Assembly: GCF_900491745.1 (NCBI RefSeq)
Contig: NZ_UETR01000061.1
Coordinates: forward strand, 1-14,144
Origin: Amarolinea aalborgensis
GTDB lineage: Bacteria; Chloroflexota; Anaerolineae; SSC4; Amarolineaceae
DNA length: 14,144 nt
Reading direction: 5' to 3'
Shown here: one piece after another, positions 6,053 through 14,144 of the stretch
How the letters are laid out: each line of letters begins with the position of its first letter
Numbering within the stretch: the first letter of the stretch is position 1
Notes under the pieces: model-generated
Told to the model about the DNA's origin: nothing
Seen by the model: only the letters and a program-made list of their open reading frames with translations
Databases searched by the model: none
Translations under genes and position numbers: made by a program

Positions 6053-7794
6053 GTACGTTGGAATGGCTTTTGCCAATTGTCTACCTGGCTGTCCTGCTGC
6101 TGCTCGTCAAGCCGCTGGGCGGGTTCATGGCGCGCGTCTACAGCGGGCAGCGGACGTTTCTGCACCCCGTGCTGGCGCCCGTCGAGCGCCTCTTCTATCG
6201 CACCGCGGCCGTGAACCCCGACGCTGAGATGACCTGGAAGTCGTACGCCGTGACGATGCTGGTCTTCAACCTGCTGGGGTTCCTGGCCGTCTATGCGCTG
6301 CAGCGGCTGCAGGGATTCCTGCCGCTCAACCCGCAGGGGCTGGCCGCGGTGGCGCCAGATTCGTCCTTCAATACGGCGGTTAGTTTTGCCACCAACACCA
6401 ACTGGCAGGGCTACGGCGGCGAAACGACGATGAGCTACCTCACGCAGATGCTGGCGCTGACCGTGCAGAACTTCGTCTCCGCGGCGACGGGCATGGCCGT
6501 GCTGGTCGCCCTGGCGCGGGGCGTGGCTCGTCACACGGCGCAGACGATCGGCAATTTTTGGGTGGATCTGACGCGCAGCACGCTCTATATCCTGCTGCCG
6601 TTGTCATTGATCCTCGCGCTGCTCCTGGTCTCGCAAGGGGTGGTGCAAACCTTCCGGCCATACCAGACTGCGAACCTGCTGCAGCCGACGATGGATGCCA
6701 ACGGCCAGCGAATTACTGAGCAGACGCTGGCCGTCGGCCCCGCGGCCTCACAGGTCGCGATCAAGCAGCTGGGCACCAACGGCGGCGGCTTCTTCAATAC
6801 GAACTCGGCGCACCCGTTCGAGAATCCCACGCCGCTGTCCAACTTCCTGGAACTGCTGGCGATCCTGCTGATCCCGGCTGCGCTCTGCTACACCTTCGGC
6901 AAGATGATCGGCGACACGCGCCAGGGCTGGGCCATCCTCGCGGCCATGACGCTCATCTTTGTCGTGCTTGTTGGGATGGCGGTCTGGGCGGAGCAGGGCG
7001 GCAACCCGGCGCTCACCGCCGTGGGCGTTGACCAGGCGCCAAGCGCCGCGAACCCCGGCGGCAACATGGAAGGCAAGGAGGCCCGTTTCGGCGTTGTTAG
7101 CTCCGCGCTCTGGGCCACGGCCACCACGGCCGCGTCGAACGGCTCGGTCAACGCCATGCACGACTCCTTCATGCCGCTGGGCGGGCTGGCGCCGCTGTGG
7201 CTGATTCAGTTGGGTGAGATCGTCTATGGCGGCGTCGGCTCCGGGCTGTACGGGATGCTGGCGTTCGTCATCGTCGCAGTGTTCGTCGCCGGGCTGATGG
7301 TCGGCCGCACGCCGGAATATCTCGGCAAGAAGATCGAGGCCTACGAGATGAAGATGGCCTCGCTCATGATCCTGATTCCGGTCGTGGTGGTTCTGGGGGG
7401 CACGGCCATCGCCGTCGTCAGCCCGAGCGGACAGGCCGCCATCGGGAACCCCGGTGCGCATGGTTTCAGTGAAATCCTGTACGCCTTCTCCTCGGCCGGC
7501 AACAATAATGGCAGCGCCTTTGCCGGCTTGGGCGCCAACACCCCCTTCTACAACACCGCGCTTGGCCTGGCCATGCTGTTCGCCCGTTACTGGCTCGCCA
7601 TCCCGGCCCTCGCCATGGCCGGCTCGCTCGCCAGCAAGAAGAAAGTCGTCGCAGGCGCGGGGACGCTGCCCACGCACACGCCGCTCTTCATCGCCTGGCT
7701 GATCGGCGTCATCGTGATCGTCGGCGCGCTCAGCTTCGTCCCCGCGCTGGGGCTTGGCCCGATTGTCGAGCATCTGATGGTCTACGGCCACTGA
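6049..7794 (+). CDS. kdpA: K+-transporting ATPase subunit KdpA (channel-like, K+ selective)
   Basis: This 581-residue polytopic membrane protein (E. coli KdpA is about 557) forms the potassium-selective pore of the high-affinity KdpFABC pump. It belongs to the SKT superfamily, with four pseudo-repeats each bearing a filter loop. All four are visible: ATNTNWQ (114-120), GTNGGGF followed by FNTNSAHPFENPTPLSN (242-265), ASNGSV with NAMHDSFMPLGG (362-379), and AGNNNGS with AFAGLGANTPFYN (483-502). About ten hydrophobic segments span the length, beginning LLPIVYLAVLLLLV at residue 7. The start overlaps the kdpF stop; kdpB follows 16 bases after the stop. No missing key element is seen, so the subunit should be functional. 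Confidence 0.98.
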   Translation: MSTLEWLLPIVYLAVLLLLVKPLGGFMARVYSGQRTFLHPVLAPVERLFYRTAAVNPDAEMTWKSYAVTMLVFNLLGFLAVYALQRLQGFLPLNPQGLAAVAPDSSFNTAVSFATNTNWQGYGGETTMSYLTQMLALTVQNFVSAATGMAVLVALARGVARHTAQTIGNFWVDLTRSTLYILLPLSLILALLLVSQGVVQTFRPYQTANLLQPTMDANGQRITEQTLAVGPAASQVAIKQLGTNGGGFFNTNSAHPFENPTPLSNFLELLAILLIPAALCYTFGKMIGDTRQGWAILAAMTLIFVVLVGMAVWAEQGGNPALTAVGVDQAPSAANPGGNMEGKEARFGVVSSALWATATTAASNGSVNAMHDSFMPLGGLAPLWLIQLGEIVYGGVGSGLYGMLAFVIVAVFVAGLMVGRTPEYLGKKIEAYEMKMASLMILIPVVVVLGGTAIAVVSPSGQAAIGNPGAHGFSEILYAFSSAGNNNGSAFAGLGANTPFYNTALGLAMLFARYWLAIPALAMAGSLASKKKVVAGAGTLPTHTPLFIAWLIGVIVIVGALSFVPALGLGPIVEHLMVYGH

Positions 7795-7810
7795 TAGGAC
7801 AGGTATTGCG

Positions 7811-9952
7811 ATGACGACCCAACTCAAGAAACCGGCCTCCATGCGGCGTGAGCTGTATCAACGCGCCATCCTGGAGTCGTTTGTCAAACTGAATCCGCGC
7901 GCGATGGCGCGCAATCCGGTGATGTTCGTGGTGGAAGTGGGCAGCGTGCTCACGACGCTCCTGTGGGTGCAGGCGCTGTTCGGCCGCGGCGAAGCGCCTG
8001 CTGCCTTCATCGGCGCGGTCACGATCTGGCTGTGGTTCACGGTGCTGTTTGCCAATTTCGCCGAAGCTGTGGCCGAAGGGCGCGGCAAGGCCCAGGCCGA
8101 AGCGCTGCGCCGCACACGACATCAGACCCAGGCCAAGCGGCTGCTGCAGCCTGTTGACGCAGTTCTGCGTGAGCTGCGCGCAGCCGCGAACGGCGCGCTT
8201 GCAGAGCGCCCCACCTGCCCATGTGAAACGATTTCCTCGGCCGTGCTGCGCCGCGGCGACGGCGTCCTGGTGGAGGCCGGCGACGCCATTCCGGCCGACG
8301 GCGAGGCGATCGCCGGCATTGCGTCGGTGGACGAGAGCGCGATCACCGGGGAGAGTGCGCCTGTGATCCGTGAAGCCGGCGGCGACCGCAGCGCGGTCAC
8401 CGGCGGAACGCGCCTGCTCTCGGACTGGCTCCTGGTGCGCATCAGCGCGGACCCCGGCGAGGGCTTCCTCGACCGCATGATCAGGCTGATCGAAGGCGCA
8501 AAACGCCAGAAGACGCCGAACGAGATCGCCCTGAATATCCTGCTGGCCGGTTTTACCATCATCTTCCTGGTCGTGTGCGCGACCCTGCTGCCCTATTCGG
8601 TCTACAGCGTCGCGGCCGCCGGTCAGGGCGCCCCGATTACGATCACCGTGCTGATTGCCCTGCTGATCTGTCTCATCCCCACGACCATCGGCGGCCTGCT
8701 CTCGGCCATCGGCATCGCCGGCATGGACCGCCTCATCCAGCGTAACGTAATTGCCATGTCGGGCCGCGCCGTGGAAGCCGCGGGCGACGTAGATGTGCTG
8801 CTGCTGGACAAAACCGGCACGATCACGCTCGGCAACCGCCAGGCGGTGGCGTTCGTCCCGGTCAATCACACCGATCCGCGCGTCCTCGCCGAAGCCGCGC
8901 AGCTGGCCTCGCTGGCTGACGAGACGCCGGAGGGTCGCAGCATCGTCGTGCTGGCGAAGGAACAGTACGGCCTGCGCGGTCGCGCCGTCGGCGCGGGGCC
9001 TGAGACGCCGACAGGCGCGCACTTCATTCCGTTTACGGCGCAGACGCGCATGAGCGGCGTGGATCTGGATGGGACGCACATTCGCAAGGGCGCGCCTGAC
9101 GCGGTAGTGGCGTATATCCAGGACTGCGGCCGGCCGGCGCCGCCCGACCTGAGACCAGCCGTAGATGAGATTGCGCGCACGGGCGGCACGCCGCTCGTGG
9201 TGGCCCGCAATGGCGAGGCGCTGGGCGTCATCCACCTGAAGGACATTGTCAAGGGCGGGATGCGGGAACGCTTCGCGCAGCTGCGGCGGATCGGCATCAA
9301 GACGGTGATGATCACCGGCGACAACCCGCTGACGGCCGCCGCCATCGCCGCGGAAGCGGGGGTGGATGATTTCCTGGCGCAGGCGACGCCCGAAGCGAAA
9401 CTCAAGCTGATTCGCGAATACCAGGCTGGCGGCCGCCTGGTGGCGATGACGGGCGACGGCACGAACGACGCGCCCGCGTTGGCCCAGGCCGACGTCGCCG
9501 TGGCGATGAACACCGGCACGCAGCCCGCGCGCGAAGCCGCTAACATGGTGGACCTGGACAGCAACCCAACCAAGTTGATCGAGATCGTCGAAATCGGCAA
9601 GCAGCTGCTGATGACGCGCGGCGCGTTGACCACGTTCAGCATTGCCAACGACGTCTCCAAATACTTCGCCATCATCCCGGCCGCGTTCGTCTCGACTTAC
9701 CCGGCGTTGGCCGCGCTCAACTTTATGCGCCTGACCTCCCCGACCAGCGCCATCCTGTCGGCGGTGATCTTCAACGCCCTGATTATCGTCGCGCTGATCC
9801 CACTGGCGCTGCGCGGCGTGGCCTATCGGCCGGCGCCGGCCGCTCGTCTGCTGCGCGATAACCTGTTGATCTATGGCGTGGGCGGACTGATCGCGCCGTT
9901 CATCGGCATCAAGCTGATTGATATGCTGCTGACATTCCTGAATTTGGCGTAG
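7811..9952 (+). CDS. kdpB: K+-transporting P-type ATPase subunit KdpB
   Basis: This 713-residue P1A-type ATPase hydrolyses ATP to power K+ import by KdpFABC. The actuator loop is TGES (179-182), the phosphorylated aspartate lies in DKTGT (D333), TGDN is the hinge-side nucleotide motif, and TGDGTNDAPAL (547-557) is the P-domain magnesium site; SNPTKLIEIVEIGKQLL follows. The serine of TGES corresponds to E. coli Ser162, whose phosphorylation switches the pump off at high K+, so that control may be conserved. The protein is about 30 residues longer than E. coli KdpB. Roughly 18 of these lie between RGKAQA (91-96) and RRGD (147-150), with a CPC sequence at 136-138. AGGACAGG lies 7 bases before the ATG. 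The C-terminal hydrophobic segments are complete. Confidence 0.98.
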   Translation: MTTQLKKPASMRRELYQRAILESFVKLNPRAMARNPVMFVVEVGSVLTTLLWVQALFGRGEAPAAFIGAVTIWLWFTVLFANFAEAVAEGRGKAQAEALRRTRHQTQAKRLLQPVDAVLRELRAAANGALAERPTCPCETISSAVLRRGDGVLVEAGDAIPADGEAIAGIASVDESAITGESAPVIREAGGDRSAVTGGTRLLSDWLLVRISADPGEGFLDRMIRLIEGAKRQKTPNEIALNILLAGFTIIFLVVCATLLPYSVYSVAAAGQGAPITITVLIALLICLIPTTIGGLLSAIGIAGMDRLIQRNVIAMSGRAVEAAGDVDVLLLDKTGTITLGNRQAVAFVPVNHTDPRVLAEAAQLASLADETPEGRSIVVLAKEQYGLRGRAVGAGPETPTGAHFIPFTAQTRMSGVDLDGTHIRKGAPDAVVAYIQDCGRPAPPDLRPAVDEIARTGGTPLVVARNGEALGVIHLKDIVKGGMRERFAQLRRIGIKTVMITGDNPLTAAAIAAEAGVDDFLAQATPEAKLKLIREYQAGGRLVAMTGDGTNDAPALAQADVAVAMNTGTQPAREAANMVDLDSNPTKLIEIVEIGKQLLMTRGALTTFSIANDVSKYFAIIPAAFVSTYPALAALNFMRLTSPTSAILSAVIFNALIIVALIPLALRGVAYRPAPAARLLRDNLLIYGVGGLIAPFIGIKLIDMLLTFLNLA

Positions 9953-9964
9953 GAGGCGACATCC

Positions 9965-10555
9965 ATGAAGGGCGCGGAATTGACGAGAACATATATCAGG
10001 CCGGCCGTCGTGCTGTTGGCCCTGTTTACGCTTCTGACCGGGCTCGTCTACCCGCTGGCGGTGACCGGCCTGGCCCAAGCGGTATTCCCGATCCAGGCCA
10101 ACGGCAGCCTCATGGCACACAATGACCGGATCGTTGGCTCGGCCTTGATTGGCCAGCCGTTCGATGATCCCCGCTACTTCTGGGGCCGCCCGTCGGCCAC
10201 GGCGCCCTTCCCCTACAACGCCGCGGCGTCGTCCGGCTCCAACTTCGGGCCGAGCAATCCCGCGCTGATCGCGGCCGTGCAGGCGCGCATCGCCGCGCTG
10301 CGGGCTGCCGACCCAGGCAACACCCTGGCGGTTCCGGGCGATTTGGTGACCGCCTCTGCCAGCGGCCTCGATCCGCACATCAGCGTGGCCGCGGCGCTCT
10401 ACCAGGCGCCGCGCGTGGCGCGGGCGCGCGGCCTCACGTCCGAAGCCGTCGCGCAGCTCGTGGCACAGCAGACTGAAGGCCGCCAGCTTGGGTTCCTGGG
10501 CGAGCCGCGCGTCAACGTGCTGAAGTTGAACCTGGCGCTGGATGGGGTAGAATAG
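9965..10555 (+). CDS. kdpC: K+-transporting ATPase subunit KdpC
   Basis: This 196-residue protein has one N-terminal membrane span (YIRPAVVLLALFTLLTGLVY, about residues 10-29) and a periplasmic/extracytoplasmic domain. Family hallmarks are GSALIGQPF, YFWGRPSAT, SSGSNFGPSNPAL, and near the end DPHISVAAALYQAPRVARAR and VNVLKLNLALD. KdpC is the fourth subunit of the pump and is needed for full ATPase activity; its precise role is debated. An AGGAGG site at 9951-9956 overlaps the kdpB stop and lies 8 bases before the ATG, so translation should be coupled to kdpB. Length and motifs match the family; nothing is missing. Confidence 0.97.
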   Translation: MKGAELTRTYIRPAVVLLALFTLLTGLVYPLAVTGLAQAVFPIQANGSLMAHNDRIVGSALIGQPFDDPRYFWGRPSATAPFPYNAAASSGSNFGPSNPALIAAVQARIAALRAADPGNTLAVPGDLVTASASGLDPHISVAAALYQAPRVARARGLTSEAVAQLVAQQTEGRQLGFLGEPRVNVLKLNLALDGVE

Positions 10556-10605
10556 GCCACAGAGGATCAATCCGAGCCACCGTCAATCGCGTGCAGAGGA
10601 CTCCA

Positions 10606-13290
10606 GTGTCTGAAGAACACGTCCGCCCCAACCCCGACAGTCTCCTGGCCCACGTACAGGCGGAAGAAGCGCGCCAGGCGCGCGGCAAGTTGAAGATCTT
10701 CTTGGGCTACGCCGCGGGCGTGGGCAAGACTTTCGCCATGCTCGAAGCTGCGCACCAGCGCCGGGCCGAGGGGGTGGATGTCGTCGTCGGGTACATCGAA
10801 ACCCACAGCCGGGCCGAGACGGAAGCGTTGGTCTCGCACCTGGAGGTCATCCCGCGGCGCGGGGTGACCTATCGAACGGCGGTCCTGCCGGAGATGGATG
10901 TGGATGCCGTGCTGGCGCGGCGCCCGCAGCTGGCCCTGGTGGACGAACTGGCGCACACCAACGCGCCCGGCTCGCGTCACCCCAAGCGTTACCTCGACGT
11001 GGAAGAACTGCTGGCAGCCGGCATCAACGTCTACACGACGATGAACATACAGCATCTGGAGAGCCTGAACGACGCCGTGGCGCAGATCACCGGTATCGAG
11101 GTGCGGGAGAAGGTGCCTGACAGCGTCCTGGACGAGGCCAGCGAGATCGAGGTGGTGGACCTGCCGCCGCCGGAACTGCTGCAGCGTCTGCAGGACGGCA
11201 AGGTCTACGTGTCCGAGCAGGCCGCGCGCGCCATCCAGAAGTTCTTCCGCATGGGCAACTTGACGGCGCTGCGGGAGTTGGCGCTACGCCGCGCGGCCCA
11301 ACGCGTGGATGAGCAGATGCGCGCGTATATGCAAACGCGCGCCATCCCCGGCCCGTGGCCGGCCGGCGAACGGCTGTTGGTCGGCATCAGTTCCAGCCCC
11401 TTGAGCGAGCGGCTGGTGCGCACAGCCCGCCGCCTGGCCGATGAGCTGAAGGCTGAGTGGTTCGCCGTGCACGTCGAGACGCCAGGCGCAGCCGGCCTTT
11501 CACAGGCAAGCCGAGACCAAATCGCGCGCGCCCTCCAGTTGGCCGAGGAGTTGGGCGCGAAAGCCGTGACGCTGTCGGGTCAGAACGTCGCTGACACCAT
11601 GCTCGACTACGCGCGCCAGCACAACGTCACCAAAATCATCGCGGGCAAGCCGCTGCGTCCGCGCTGGATCGAGCTCCTGCGCGGATCGGTGGTGGATCGC
11701 TTGATTCTGAACAGCGGCCAGATAGACATCTACGTGATCAGCGGCGCGCTTGAGGGCGCGCCGGCAGCTTCCCCTTCGCCCTGGCGGCCCCACCGCCCCT
11801 GGCAGCGCTACCTGTGGGCCTTGGTCATTATCGCAGCCACCACCCTGCTCGGCGCGCCGATCCACGGTTGGGTTTCGCCGACCAACCTGGTGATGCTCTA
11901 CCTGGCGGCGGTGGTGGTCGCCGCGATCTATCTCGGCCGCGGGCCGGCCGTGGTGGCGGCCGCCACGGGCGTGCTGGCGTTCGATTTCTTCTTCGTCAAT
12001 CCCCGCCTGCGCTTGTCGGTTGACGATACCGAGTATCTGCTGACGTTCGCCGGCCTCTTCATCGTCAGCCTGGTGATCAGTTCCCTCGCGGCGCGCTCGC
12101 GCGAGCAAGCCGACGCGGCCCGGCGTGGGGAAGGCCAGGCTGTGGTTCTTTACGAGCTCAGCCGCGACCTGGCCTCAGCCGGCGGCTTGGATGATATCTT
12201 GCAGGTTGTCATCCGCCACGTCAGCCAGACCTTTGGCCGCGACTCCGTCATCCTGCTGCCAGAGGGTCAGTCGCTCCAACACCGGGCCTTCAGCCCTGGC
12301 TATGCACCCGATGAGAACGAGTTGGCGGTCGCGACATGGGCGTTCAAGCACGGCGAGCCTGCCGGGCGCGGCACCGACACGCTGCCCGCCGCGGCTGGGC
12401 GCTACATTCCGCTCAAGAGCGCGCGCGGCGTGGTCGGCGTGTTGGGCGTCAAGCCTGTTGATCCCACGTCGCATCTGCTGCCCGAACAACGGCGTTTGCT
12501 CGAGGCGTTCGCCAGCCAGGCCGCCCTGGCGATCGAGCGCGCCGAACTGGCCGAACAAGCACGGCAGGCGCAGCTTTCACGCGCGACTGAGGAGCTGCAG
12601 GCCGCGCTGCTCAATTCGATCTCGCACGACCTGCGCACGCCGCTGGTCTCCATCACCGGCGCCCTCTCCAGCCTGGAAGAGGACAGCGCGTCGCTCGAAG
12701 AACCGGCGCAGCGCAGCCTGATCACGATGGCGCGCGAGGAGGCCGAGCGGCTGAACCGCCTGGTGGGGAACTTGCTGGACATGACCCGCATCGAGGCTGG
12801 CGCGCTGAGAGCGACAACCGAGCCGTGCGATGTCCAGGAAGTCATCAGCGCCGCGCTGGATCGGCTGGGCCGCCGGCTTGATGGCCGTCCCGTCACCGTG
12901 GAGGCGCCGCCCATCCTCGTTCCGATGGATTTTGTGCTGATCGCGCAGGTGCTGACCAACCTGCTGGACAACGCGCTCAAGTACTCGCAGCCGGATACCC
13001 CGATTGATATTCAAGCGCGCGTGGTGGACGGCATGTTGGAGATCTCTGTCCTCGATCGCGGCGATGGTGTGCCGCCCGCAGACCTGGAGCGGATCTTCGG
13101 CAAGTTCTATCGCGTGCAGCGGCCGACCGGCGCAAGCGGCACCGGGTTAGGATTAGCCATTTGCCAGGGTATTGTCGAGGCGCATCGCGGGCGTATTTGG
13201 GCGCAGAATCGGCCAGGCGGCGGTACGATTGTCACCGTGGCTTTGCCCTGCGAGCCTGCCGCCGCGGCGCCGGGAGGCGAGACATCATGA
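10606..13290 (+). CDS. kdpD: Potassium-responsive sensor histidine kinase KdpD
   Basis: This protein of about 894 residues senses potassium limitation and phosphorylates KdpE. The N-terminal KdpD domain has Walker A GYAAGVGKT (34-42) and DELAHTNAPGSRHPKRY. A Usp domain begins near 255 and carries GISSSP (260-265). Four close membrane spans follow (about 402-498), then a GAF-like domain, the HisKA box SHDLRTP with phosphoacceptor H674, and the HATPase domain with NLLDNALKY (N box), DRGDGVP and GTGLGLAI (G boxes). GTG 10606 is chosen because AGAGGA lies 5 bases upstream and because known KdpD proteins start close to the (R)P(D/N)PD motif; a GTG at 10591 is possible but lacks a ribosome site. 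It follows kdpC by 50 bases and overlaps kdpE by ATGA. The serine pattern in the Usp domain resembles that of KdpD proteins reported to bind cyclic-di-AMP. Confidence 0.97.
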   Translation: MSEEHVRPNPDSLLAHVQAEEARQARGKLKIFLGYAAGVGKTFAMLEAAHQRRAEGVDVVVGYIETHSRAETEALVSHLEVIPRRGVTYRTAVLPEMDVDAVLARRPQLALVDELAHTNAPGSRHPKRYLDVEELLAAGINVYTTMNIQHLESLNDAVAQITGIEVREKVPDSVLDEASEIEVVDLPPPELLQRLQDGKVYVSEQAARAIQKFFRMGNLTALRELALRRAAQRVDEQMRAYMQTRAIPGPWPAGERLLVGISSSPLSERLVRTARRLADELKAEWFAVHVETPGAAGLSQASRDQIARALQLAEELGAKAVTLSGQNVADTMLDYARQHNVTKIIAGKPLRPRWIELLRGSVVDRLILNSGQIDIYVISGALEGAPAASPSPWRPHRPWQRYLWALVIIAATTLLGAPIHGWVSPTNLVMLYLAAVVVAAIYLGRGPAVVAAATGVLAFDFFFVNPRLRLSVDDTEYLLTFAGLFIVSLVISSLAARSREQADAARRGEGQAVVLYELSRDLASAGGLDDILQVVIRHVSQTFGRDSVILLPEGQSLQHRAFSPGYAPDENELAVATWAFKHGEPAGRGTDTLPAAAGRYIPLKSARGVVGVLGVKPVDPTSHLLPEQRRLLEAFASQAALAIERAELAEQARQAQLSRATEELQAALLNSISHDLRTPLVSITGALSSLEEDSASLEEPAQRSLITMAREEAERLNRLVGNLLDMTRIEAGALRATTEPCDVQEVISAALDRLGRRLDGRPVTVEAPPILVPMDFVLIAQVLTNLLDNALKYSQPDTPIDIQARVVDGMLEISVLDRGDGVPPADLERIFGKFYRVQRPTGASGTGLGLAICQGIVEAHRGRIWAQNRPGGGTIVTVALPCEPAAAAPGGETS

Positions 13291-13979
13291 CCGATAGTGG
13301 ACCGCGCGTATTGGTGGTGGATGATGAGCCGGCGATTCGCCGCTTCCTGCGCACCTCTCTCGACGCCCATGGCTATGTCGTGTTCGAGGCCATCAATGGG
13401 AAAGAAGCCCTGTCGGCTGCCGCCGCCCATCGGCCCGATCTGATCATCCTTGACCTGGGTCTGCCCGACATGGATGGCATCGAGGTGACGCGGCTGCTGC
13501 GCGAATGGACGCAGATACCTATCATCATCGTGACGGTGCAGGAGCAGGAGAGGGCCAAGATCGCAGCCCTGGATGCCGGGGCCGACGATTACGTCACCAA
13601 ACCGTTTGGCATGGGCGAGCTGCTGGCGCGCATGCGTGCATCGCTGCGTCGTGCGGCCTCTCCAGCCGGTGAGCCTGTGTTCAGTTCCGGGCAATTGACC
13701 GTTGACCTGGGCCGGCGCCTGGTCACGATCGGGGAGCGCGAGGTGCAGTTGACGCCAACCGAATACGATCTGCTGCGCACGCTGGTGGCGCACGCTGGGA
13801 AAGTCCTGACTCACCGCCAACTGCTGCGCCAGGTGTGGGGTGTGGGCTATGAGAGCGAGACACACCTGCTGCGCGTCAACATGAGCAACCTGCGCCACAA
13901 GCTGGAGCCGGATGCAGCGCGGCCGAGTTATGTCCTGACTGAGCCGGGCGTGGGCTATCGGCTGCGCACCAACGCCTGA
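13287..13979 (+). CDS. kdpE: Response regulator KdpE (OmpR/PhoB family)
   Basis: This 230-residue protein has an N-terminal receiver domain: acidic pair DDE (12-14), phosphoacceptor D56 in LIILDLGLPDMDG, switch T83 and conserved K105 in DYVTKPF. A C-terminal winged-helix DNA-binding domain (about 130-228) contains LTPTEYDLLRTLVAHAGKVL and ends ASYVLTEPGVGYRLR-like (PSYVLTEPGVGYRLR). KdpE activates the kdp operon when phosphorylated by KdpD. The ATG at 13287 overlaps the kdpD stop; GGGAGG at 13272-13277 is the ribosome site. An upstream in-frame extension to 13161 is open but lies inside kdpD and does not resemble the family, so it is rejected. It is the last gene before a strong terminator. 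Because it is downstream of the pump genes, induction should be self-reinforcing. Confidence 0.97.
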   Translation: MTDSGPRVLVVDDEPAIRRFLRTSLDAHGYVVFEAINGKEALSAAAAHRPDLIILDLGLPDMDGIEVTRLLREWTQIPIIIVTVQEQERAKIAALDAGADDYVTKPFGMGELLARMRASLRRAASPAGEPVFSSGQLTVDLGRRLVTIGEREVQLTPTEYDLLRTLVAHAGKVLTHRQLLRQVWGVGYESETHLLRVNMSNLRHKLEPDAARPSYVLTEPGVGYRLRTNA

Positions 13980-14004
13980 TGCGGGGTTCTGAAGCAAAAG
14001 AAAG

Positions 14005-14042
14005 TCGGGGCAAGCGGTCATCTCACCGCTTGCCCCGATTTT
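14005..14042. terminator. Rho-independent terminator after kdpE
   Basis: TCGGGGCAAGCGGT (14005-14018) pairs perfectly with ACCGCTTGCCCCGA (14025-14038) across a 6-base loop, and TTTT follows. It begins 25 bases after the kdpE stop. On the minus strand the stem is followed by CTTTCTTTT, so it may also end the convergent gene to the right. Confidence 0.9.
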
Positions 14043-14061
14043 GATTCTGAACCGTAACTAT

Positions 14062-14144
14062 TCAGGCATCCTGCGCCGATTGCAGCCGCCGAATGAATTC
14101 GGGCCGCAAGGGCGTGCCGCCGCCAGGTCGGCCGGAGCCGACCG
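14062..14144 (-). CDS. C-terminal end of a convergent gene (partial, unknown)
   Basis: Entering from the right edge on the minus strand, one frame reads VGSGRPGGGTPLRPEFIRRL and then QSAQDA, with a stop at 14064-14062. Its composition (GRPGGGTPLRPEF) looks like a natural protein end, and it stops 20 bases before the shared hairpin, as expected for a gene convergent with kdpE. Only 26 codons are visible, so neither family nor function can be given, and the call itself is uncertain. Confidence 0.4.
   Translation of the reverse strand, partial: VGSGRPGGGTPLRPEFIRRLQSAQDA

Noticed and set aside
5665..6534. A 289-codon minus-strand open frame opposite the start of the kdp operon
   Set aside because: It overlaps the hairpin, the promoter region and three well-supported plus-strand genes; its composition is that of a shadow frame.
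7730..10570. A 946-codon open frame on the minus strand opposite kdpB and kdpC
   Set aside because: It is a GC-driven shadow of the kdp genes: the product is rich in R, G, Q, H and A with no recognisable domain, while the plus strand encodes complete KdpB and KdpC motifs.
1..14144. CRISPR arrays, tRNA or rRNA genes, insertion sequences
   Set aside because: No spaced direct repeats, cloverleaf, rRNA segment, transposase or terminal inverted repeats were recognised on either strand.

Overview
The window is high-GC bacterial DNA carrying two unrelated gene blocks that diverge from an intergenic region at about 5547-5864. Three traits fit an environmental Chloroflexota-like lineage (Anaerolineae or relatives): high GC with short AT-rich tandem repeats, a long perfect CCCGACTTCT/AGAAGTCGGG hairpin, and a kdpFABCDE operon preceded by a tiny membrane-protein gene. 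This is a low-confidence guess, because no rRNA or other phylogenetic marker is present.

Left block (1-5546, all minus strand). A good sigma70-type promoter (TTGCAC, 17 nt, TATAAT) drives a 1195-residue SNF2/superfamily 2 helicase with a C-terminal DUF3883 domain. It is followed in the same direction by a class I SAM-dependent methyltransferase, a short stretch encoding what looks like the orphan tail of a second DUF3883 protein, and an SMC/ABC-like AAA ATPase that runs off the left edge. The first ~1.9 kb looks less GC-rich than the rest, and the mixture (helicase, methyltransferase, ATPase, gene debris) looks like accessory DNA, possibly defence-related. No signature gene in the window places it in a named defence system.

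Right block (5865-13979, plus strand). This is a complete, tightly packed high-affinity potassium uptake operon: a 32-residue single-span microprotein, kdpF, kdpA (K+ channel-like subunit), kdpB (P-type ATPase), kdpC, then kdpD (sensor kinase) and kdpE (response regulator). Start/stop overlaps (ATGA) link microprotein-kdpF, kdpF-kdpA and kdpD-kdpE, so the pump and its own regulator are probably made from one transcript. The upstream region holds a repeated TTTCTT half-site 21 bp apart and a perfect TGACGCGCGTCA palindrome over the presumed -35, which are candidate control sites. KdpD carries a serine motif resembling the one linked to cyclic-di-AMP binding in Staphylococcus KdpD. A strong 14-bp-stem terminator closes the operon at 14005-14042, and the last ~80 bases probably hold the C-terminal end of a convergent gene.

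The Kdp operon is textbook in content. The points most worth a second look are the microprotein, the possible c-di-AMP motif, the in-frame 9-bp repeat inside the helicase gene, and the DUF3883 tail remnant beside the ATPase.
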